NCBI GenBank assembly: GCA_031772625.1
Contig: CM062818.1
Span: 1,676,684,667 to 1,676,748,666 of the forward strand
Reading direction: 5' to 3'
DNA from: Pinus tabuliformis
Lineage: Eukaryota; Streptophyta; Pinopsida; Pinales; Pinaceae
DNA: 64,000 nt
The position numbers were made by a program, and so were the translations under genes. Below are positions 58,375 through 64,000 of this stretch, piece after piece (positions within the stretch are counted from its first letter, which is position 1; each line of letters begins with the position of its first letter). The notes beneath the pieces are model-generated. The model had not been told where the DNA came from. It saw only the letters and a program-made list of their open reading frames with translations, and searched no databases.

Positions 58375-59767
58375 TGTTAGGATTCAGAATTGACCATTTT
58401 TGACCTTATATTTTGGCCATAATATTATCCTTTTTCAGTTCAATAGTTGAAAGCTTTGATTACATAATGACTTAATCACCCCAAGGTATGAAGTAATTCT
58501 CCGCATATCTATATGTTTAATTGTTCATTACATATTCATGATTATCTTTATATTTATCTTTGGAAAAGCTAACTAAGTTTCCAAGTAACCGTTGAACTGT
58601 CTAAAGTCTGTAGGAATTATAATTCATAGTTTCTGTAACACCAGAAACAGCAACTACGCAGTTGCTGCAACACCAAAAGCAGCAACTACGCAGTTGCTAC
58701 AGCGAGCAACGACAACTATCTAAAGCAGGGGAATGCTATTTTGCAACAACTGGAAATAACAAACGGCAACTATCTGAAGATTGCCAGAATTCCACGCCGA
58801 CGCACCATGATCAGCAACTGTCCAAAAAGGGTAAAACACAGTTGCTAAAATATCAGGAACAACACGGGTTTACTAAATCAGCAACCATGGGGAAACGACA
58901 AAGGATAATGCGAGGATCCAAGAAGACAGTCAAAGTTCGGTTACCAGCTGTGTAACAGTAAGAAACCCAAGAAAGAATACACTGTCACACTGTTGTAACA
59001 GCATCCTGTAACTCTTATTTTTGATATAAAGGTTTAACTGAATGAACTATGATAATCTATTGTAATAGATGTCTCCTCTATAAAGAGGAGACATCTACAT
59101 TAGAGAGGGGGGAGAAAAACAGTTTTGTAGGGGAAATTTTGAAAGAAAAAACAAAGTCTGAACTTTCATTGTAACTGGATCTTTTGGCAGATGAATAGAA
59201 GATTGTTCTGAGCATCTAATCTAGCATTTGTGTTCTGGGGAATCTTGTGAGAGGGATCGGGCCCACCTTCCTCACAAGATTCACCCATTTACTTTTCTGT
59301 CAAGTGTGTAAGTGTGTTTGGTAATTTCTTTTTGCTGGTACTCTGTTTTGGATTATGTAGCATTACCTCTGATGATTTCCTTTTTGCTAGTACTCTGTTC
59401 TGTTAATTGCTTGAAGTTGTAAAAGGATATTTCACCGGTGAATTAGAGTTGCAGTGTGTATTAGCAATCTGGCTACAGGGGCAGGTGCTGAACGTTCTTA
59501 CCAAGAGGATAGGGTCCTGATCCTCTGCTAACAGAGCATCCATCACTTTTCTTTTCAGATTTGTAATCTTAAATTAACTGCTTTCATTTTATCTTTACAG
59601 TACATTGTTATAACATAACATGAGAACTATGTATACTACAGCTTTCTAATGCTTTTAGAGTTAAGTACATACAGTACGCGGTAGCCTTTGAAATAAAAGA
59701 CTTTCCCAGGTTGACAATTTAATGTGGTACTTGATTGTTAATCAATAAACAATTCAACTAGCCAACA
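58375..59767 (+). repeat. Element 3 3' LTR, 1,393 bp
   Basis: Same motifs as the 5' LTR, including the TATA-centred palindrome at 59067-59096, conserved although the LTRs differ elsewhere by about 3%. Confidence 0.95.
59067..59096 (+). promoter_or_regulatory. TATA box inside inverted repeat, 3' LTR copy
   Basis: Arms and spacer are identical to 46787-46816. Confidence 0.8.
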
Positions 59768-59772
59768 GTCCT
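59768..59772. repeat. Target site duplication of element 3, right copy
   Basis: GTCCT, identical to 46089-46093. Confidence 0.9.
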
Positions 59773-59817
59773 CATTCCACCAAGTCAACTAATTTCCTCT
59801 CATACAATCCTTTGTTT

Positions 59818-59905
59818 CCAATGGCTACATCATGAATGCCAAGTTCTCATGGTATTCCAATGGCTACATCATGAATGCCAAGTTCTCATGGTATTCCAAT
59901 GGCTA
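59818..59905. repeat. 39-bp tandem repeat, about 2.2 copies
   Basis: CCAATGGCTACATCATGAAT then GCCAAGTTCTCATGGTATT; starts at 59818, 59857 and 59896. Confidence 0.9.
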
Positions 59906-60359
59906 AAAATTCTAAAGATCATGGTTTATATGATTAGGATGTTGATGTCATAGATCCTATAATAACCACCTATCACATAACAAAATCTATACAATTGGTA
60001 CACAATACCTTTGATATAATAAGGGACTACAACAATCTATATCACTCAAATTTGGTCCTAGCAATGGTCTTGCAACTGTACCATTTCCCAAAAATGGTAT
60101 CATGGTGGGTTAGCTAATATCTGCCAAATCAGAGAACCATTATTCCTACTCAAGGAAATAATTCAATCATCAAGGTCATGCCATAGTCCATTGCATATAT
60201 GCTATCATTCTAGGACAAGCAATGGATGGAGAAGTTAGATACATTAATACTAGAAAATCAATGGAAGTCCACTCCCCAGAGGCAAAGCAATAGATGATGA
60301 ATGAAAATGTTAAAGAAGGAATAGTAACCCCTTCCAGGTCTCCTTCCTAATCTATTATG

Positions 60360-61163
60360 GTATTTGAGTCTATGCCCAAAATATATTTCCCCATGGTTGC
60401 TCAAGTTCTTGGTATTAATATTGACGTCCATATAAGTGAGTCAGTCCTAGGTTTCTTAGTTACTTTATGTCACCTGGTCACCAAGGCCTACAGAAAGTAT
60501 GATCTTACCTAGTTTGTTTTTTATGAAATCCATGCTCAATTGATAAATTTTGAAGGGAGGTCTTTCCAATATCAATCCTATCTCTTCCATCCAATTATTT
60601 ACAAAAATTATTCCTATCTTGAGGATCGAAATCCCAAAATGGTGAATGAACGAAAATACTATGTCTTCTATCTTTGAGTGCTTCCCTATGGTAAGTAAAT
60701 GAGAAAACAACTAGGGTTTTTTTATTATGTGTATTTTTTCATGCCTATTGTGTATACCATGTTACATGGTGAGATTCTACCCAAAGCCCCTAGGTTTTTT
60801 AGGGAAAAATTGTAGTTCAGACTCGATACTAGAGTTGGTGATTGGTACCTCTTTTAGGAGTATATAGACTTCAAAGTGTATGTATTTGAAGAAATACCAT
60901 ACCAGTTATGTGCATTTGTAACTCCCCACATATTTGCACTGCAGTATATAAGGAAAAGGTTTAGTAGTGACAACCTACACTTCACTTCTAAAAAGAAAGT
61001 TGTGACATTCAACCTCCCTCATGAGGTGGTGCCATTTGTGGTCAATGCAAGGAGCATACTGAAGAAAGTGGAGAATATACTCAAAATCTTTAATTTCCCA
61101 CAAGAAATTGTGTGGAAATGTAATCCTCATAATATCATATATGAAAGAAAAAAGGATAGGTGA
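60360..61163 (+). pseudogene. Unrecognised decayed coding region
   Basis: One plus frame reads as plausible protein for about 265 codons with six stops: VAQVLGINIDVHISES, AYRKYDL, YEIHAQLINFEGRSFQYQSY, RVGDWYLF, YVFEEIPYQLCAFVTPHIFA, LPHEVVPFVVNARS. The final 95 codons (60876-61163) are open. Aromatic/hydrophobic spacing suggests a real folded domain. I do not recognise the family; a retroelement accessory ORF is possible from context. The reading may extend upstream to about 60130 with more damage. Confidence 0.4.
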
Positions 61164-62030
61164 GACATATCAGTCCCATAAAACTCTCGATGTTCTGGAA
61201 GGACATGTTAAATTAATGACAATGCCTCATGATGCTAATAAAAGGTAGATTATACTCTCTCATTGAAAGAAAGAATCGAATAAGAAGAAGGAATGTGAAT
61301 TGGAAATCATAAAGATGGATTTATAATAGAAGAAAGATGATTATCAGTAAATCGAAGCAGAAATATATGTGCTAAAAAGGAAGCACATGAGTAAATCCTC
61401 ATTCAAAGCTACAAAAGGAATCATATGTCATATAATAATTAATGTGATGGAAAATAACTTGGATCATATGGAACTCCACCAAGTGAAGATAGATACCATC
61501 AGAAGGGATAATAGGGAAATGAATGTAATAAAGAATGTTATTGGTGACTCCACTACCAAATCTGATGTAATGATATATTTACTAAATCGTATGTCTAAGG
61601 AAGATGTCACAAAATGATCCATATTGGATCATTATATTGTTTTTTATCAATATGGATGCATTTTCAGTGGGAAAATTGGAGGAATAAACTTACAAGATCG
61701 TTTTTACTAATGGGACCCAGTTTGGAAAAATGAGGGCTAAAACCTTATGGAAGCGCTTTGAGACATTAAATAACTTTTTTTGGAGGTAAAATTTTTCCTT
61801 TTTAGCTTCACATAATTTCACGCTATTCTACACACTGAGATCTTTCCAACAGTGCAAGAAGTTCAACAATCATAGTCTGTATGCAAAAGTTATGCCACTC
61901 AGAAGTTGACCTTCATGTTCTCACACGTATAGTTTAAGAGGATGTTGCGTCAACCCCCATTATTCATGGAAAAGAGGCTAACGATGTGTTTGTGATGTAA
62001 AATACTCTAAAATATTGTAACTCTAGTTAA
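61164..62030. other. No clear gene
   Basis: Contains an 82-codon open frame (61369-61617), Lys/Met/Asp-rich, without a recognised domain, possibly related to the preceding region. Otherwise nothing seen. Confidence 0.4.
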
Positions 62031-62036
62031 GAGTTG

Positions 62037-62527
62037 ATGTAGTTAAAATTAACCACTAGTAGGCTATCGGGTTGTGTTATAACCACACCACTAGGAGGAG
62101 AAGGAATTCCTTTCTTTTGAGCACATTTTGTTTCATAGCTGAGAAAATATAGCTAGGAGAGATAGAAGGTAGAGCACACAAAGAGTGTATGTGCACTATA
62201 GTAACCGACGACCCAAAGGCTTTACTTCTTTGTTCGTGCAACCATATTTCCAGACAGAGAGGGAGCGAAGCAACCTCACGTTCCAGTTGGGTTTTCTCCT
62301 GAAAGGGTTTCACAGAGAGAATATATTTTGTATTATGTGTGTGTGTGAGATTATTTTTTCATTCTCTACTTTTATGCATCATTTCCATTTGCATTCATGC
62401 ACTAATTAAAGTTAAATATACAAATCTAGAATTTTAATAAAATTGTAATAATGCCAAATTTTAGGATTTTAATATATATTCTCGTATATGTTGTGGAAAA
62501 CTATCGAGTGGAATATCCACAATATTT
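62037..62527 (+). repeat. Possible LTR of another Ty3/gypsy element, borders uncertain
   Basis: Inferred from what follows: TGGTATCAAATCATG at 62538-62552 resembles the initiator-Met primer site (TGGTATCAGAGC type), and a gag fragment lies 350 bp further. No second LTR copy is in the window, so the ends are guesses. Confidence 0.3.
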
Positions 62528-62822
62528 TATGGATTATTTGGTATCAAATCATGTCTATTTTGGTATTTTTTGGAGATTGCGGGGATCTATATCATTGGGG
62601 CCAAAAATAATAAAACCCTAATCACGAGTGATGAATCTGTAAATGAACCTTGTAATCCTAAAGAGTGGAATATCCACGATATTTTACGGATTATTTGGTA
62701 TCAAATCATGTCTATTTGGTTATTTTTTGGAGATTGCAGGGATCTATATCAGTGAGGCCAAAAATCTTAAAACCCTAATCACGAGCGATGAATTTGTAAA
62801 TGAACCTTGTGATCCTAAAGAG
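62509..62822 (+). repeat. Tandem duplication of about 154 bp containing the primer-site-like sequence
   Basis: GTGGAATATCCAC, TTTGGTATCAAATCATGTCT, ACCCTAATCACGAG and AATGAACCTTG occur in the same order in both copies (second starts near 62663). Confidence 0.85.
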
Positions 62823-62883
62823 GTGAGGTATACAAGCTAGAAAAACAAGCCACAAACATAAACCACAATTCAATCCTCCTCAT

Positions 62884-63316
62884 GGAAGGCTTGAATACCA
62901 AGATGGGGATATTTGGAGAAGATAGGGGTTCGAATGTAGAGGACAAATCAGAATATCAGGGAAAAATGGAGAACCAGTTGAAGAAAGGACCCAAAAAAGG
63001 TCAACCGAGCTCGAGTGTTCTAAACCAATCACAATCCTTGTTTAAAATGGAAATAAATTAAATTTCAAGTCATATTATGGTGAGATCGACACTCTGAAGC
63101 TGAACCACTGGTTGCAACAACTAGAATTTTATTTCAATGTCCATCAAATTGAGGAAGGGAAAAATATCTCATTCGCGCAGCTGAAAATAGAAGGCCATGA
63201 ACTGACTTTGTGGGAGAGCCACATGGAAACCTTGAGGTTGGCAGGAGAACCTCCAGTGACTAAGCATGGAGATTTCAAAACGCTCATTAAGTTACATTTT
63301 TATCCCCTTTGGTAAA
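62884..63316 (+). pseudogene. Ty3/gypsy gag fragment
   Basis: From the ATG at 62890 a frame reads EGLNTKMGIFGEDRG..., then after a frameshift near 63055 the gag core: YYGEIDTLKLNHWLQQLEFY, QLKIEGHELTLWESH, GDFKTLIKLHFYP. The arrangement is typical of gag proteins of gypsy elements with a Met primer site. It ends at a TAA/stop region near 63315; protease and pol do not follow in the window. Confidence 0.75.
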
Positions 63317-64000
63317 TCCCATCTTCAAGGGTCGAATACATAAGATGAGGAGCTGATCTAACTGATACTAAACAAGAAACAAGAATATCTGCATCATCAA
63401 CAACATGCCTCTAAAAGTGAAAAACTCATTCATTTGACTTCAAACTAACTCCTAAAGAAATGAATCTACCCTATACAACTTTTTAACCAGCATATTTACA
63501 AGCCATGACATCATTCACAATATTAAATCATCCACCATGAGAGATAATCCATGATCATAGTTAAAAACTAGAAAAAAAGGCATCCTGAGCAAAATTGGCT
63601 CTACGTGCAGTGCCACTGGCTCAATGAACAGTGCCACTTTGAAGTCCCTTTTGAAGGCTTTTCGAGCATCCAAATTGAGCACATGATAGCTCATTGGAAA
63701 GGTATTCAAGTCTACTCTCCAGAACACCTATCATTTCTACATTTGGAGCTCATTTGGCCCCTCAAAAATTGAATGCATGTCCTCACTACCCTGAATCAAA
63801 AAATGCAAGCCATTTGTCCATTGGGTTCCCATAGGAAAAGCGCAGCGCCGGTGGTTTTGCGCATATAGGCCATTTTTCTGTGTGTCAAATTTCCAAAAAT
63901 TGCAAAGTTTAACATTTGCTCAAAATTTCCCCAAAATTTGTGTGAAGCCTCACCATCATATGCTCTGATGAGTCAAGCAAGCCTCAACCAACATTATAAG
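63317..64000. other. No gene recognised
   Basis: Non-coding on both strands; no repeat array or element border identified before the window ends. Confidence 0.5.

Larger units (their letters stand above)
46094..59767 (+). mobile_element. Element 3: Athila-like Ty3/gypsy LTR retrotransposon, complete
   Basis: 13,674 bp with LTRs of 1,395 and 1,393 bp, TGTTAGG start, GCCAACA end, and perfect GTCCT target duplication. Contents: tRNA-Asp-like primer site, very short leader, Gag with two zinc knuckles, protease, RT with FMDD, RNase H, integrase, 21-bp minisatellite, very large ORF3, polypurine tract. RT and integrase motifs and the primer site fit the Athila branch best. The LTRs differ by roughly 3% with one or two small indels, and coding parts carry several stops and frameshifts, so it is a moderately old, inactive copy. 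Confidence 0.93.

Overview
The window is plant nuclear DNA made almost entirely of LTR retrotransposons and their debris. Long AT-rich gene-less stretches, several nested elements more than 9 kb long, and the only host-gene trace being a broken F-box/kelch gene suggest a large seed-plant genome, probably a gymnosperm such as a conifer. That taxon call is inference; no diagnostic host gene is present.

Layout. 1-14478: a young Ty3/gypsy element of the Tat/Ogre type (element 1, its 5' LTR cut by the window edge), with a structured leader, Gag-protease, an in-frame UAG, RT-RNaseH-integrase, a second RNase H, an antisense plant-mobile-domain (PMD) gene with an intron, a hairpin-rich 3' region and a 3' LTR. 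14479-14714 and 26673-29317: two pieces of a decayed Ty1/copia element that surround about 2 kb of unidentified DNA and a complete insertion of element 2 (15485-25372, target duplication AAAAG). Element 2 is a relative of element 1 that kept LTRs, leader, Gag-protease and the 3' hairpin region but lost RT, RNase H and integrase. 29740-32570: a minus-strand remnant of an element-3-like retrotransposon. 32580-36761: AT-rich repeats and an F-box pseudogene. 36773-38241: a GC-richer poly(A)-tailed insertion with an 11-bp target duplication. 38253-46088: AT-rich, gene-less DNA with tandem repeats. 46094-59767: a complete 13.7-kb Athila-like Ty3/gypsy element (element 3, target duplication GTCCT) with Gag, protease, RT, RNase H, integrase, a 21-bp minisatellite and a very large sense-strand third ORF of about 1,350 codons. 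59773-64000: short tandem repeats, an unrecognised decayed coding region, and the 5' end and gag fragment of another retroelement.

Most interesting signals. (1) Elements 1 and 2 carry a series of stem-loops, three in the leader and about ten after pol, many with a shared loop of the type GCTCGTTAAAA on unrelated stems; several stems show compensatory changes between the two elements, so the RNA structure looks selected. (2) Gag-protease and Pol are separated in both elements by UAG-CAA-UCA, which fits the tobamovirus-type readthrough consensus, with the frame unchanged. (3) The gag frame has no AUG for about 180 codons in either element. (4) The antisense PMD gene in element 1 has a canonical 85-nt intron that joins two reading frames exactly. 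(5) A CTGCGCTG-like motif recurs at about 32-bp spacing in LTRs and leaders. (6) The TATA box of element 3 lies in the centre of a perfect 13-bp inverted repeat in both LTRs. (7) ORF3 of element 3 is recognisable again in the minus-strand remnant.

How the parts work together (inference from family knowledge): element 1 encodes a nearly complete retrotransposition machinery, now broken by a few nonsense codons, and element 2 could only have moved using proteins supplied in trans by such a relative. Nearly all nonsense codons that can be compared are C-to-T changes, as expected for methylated, silenced DNA.
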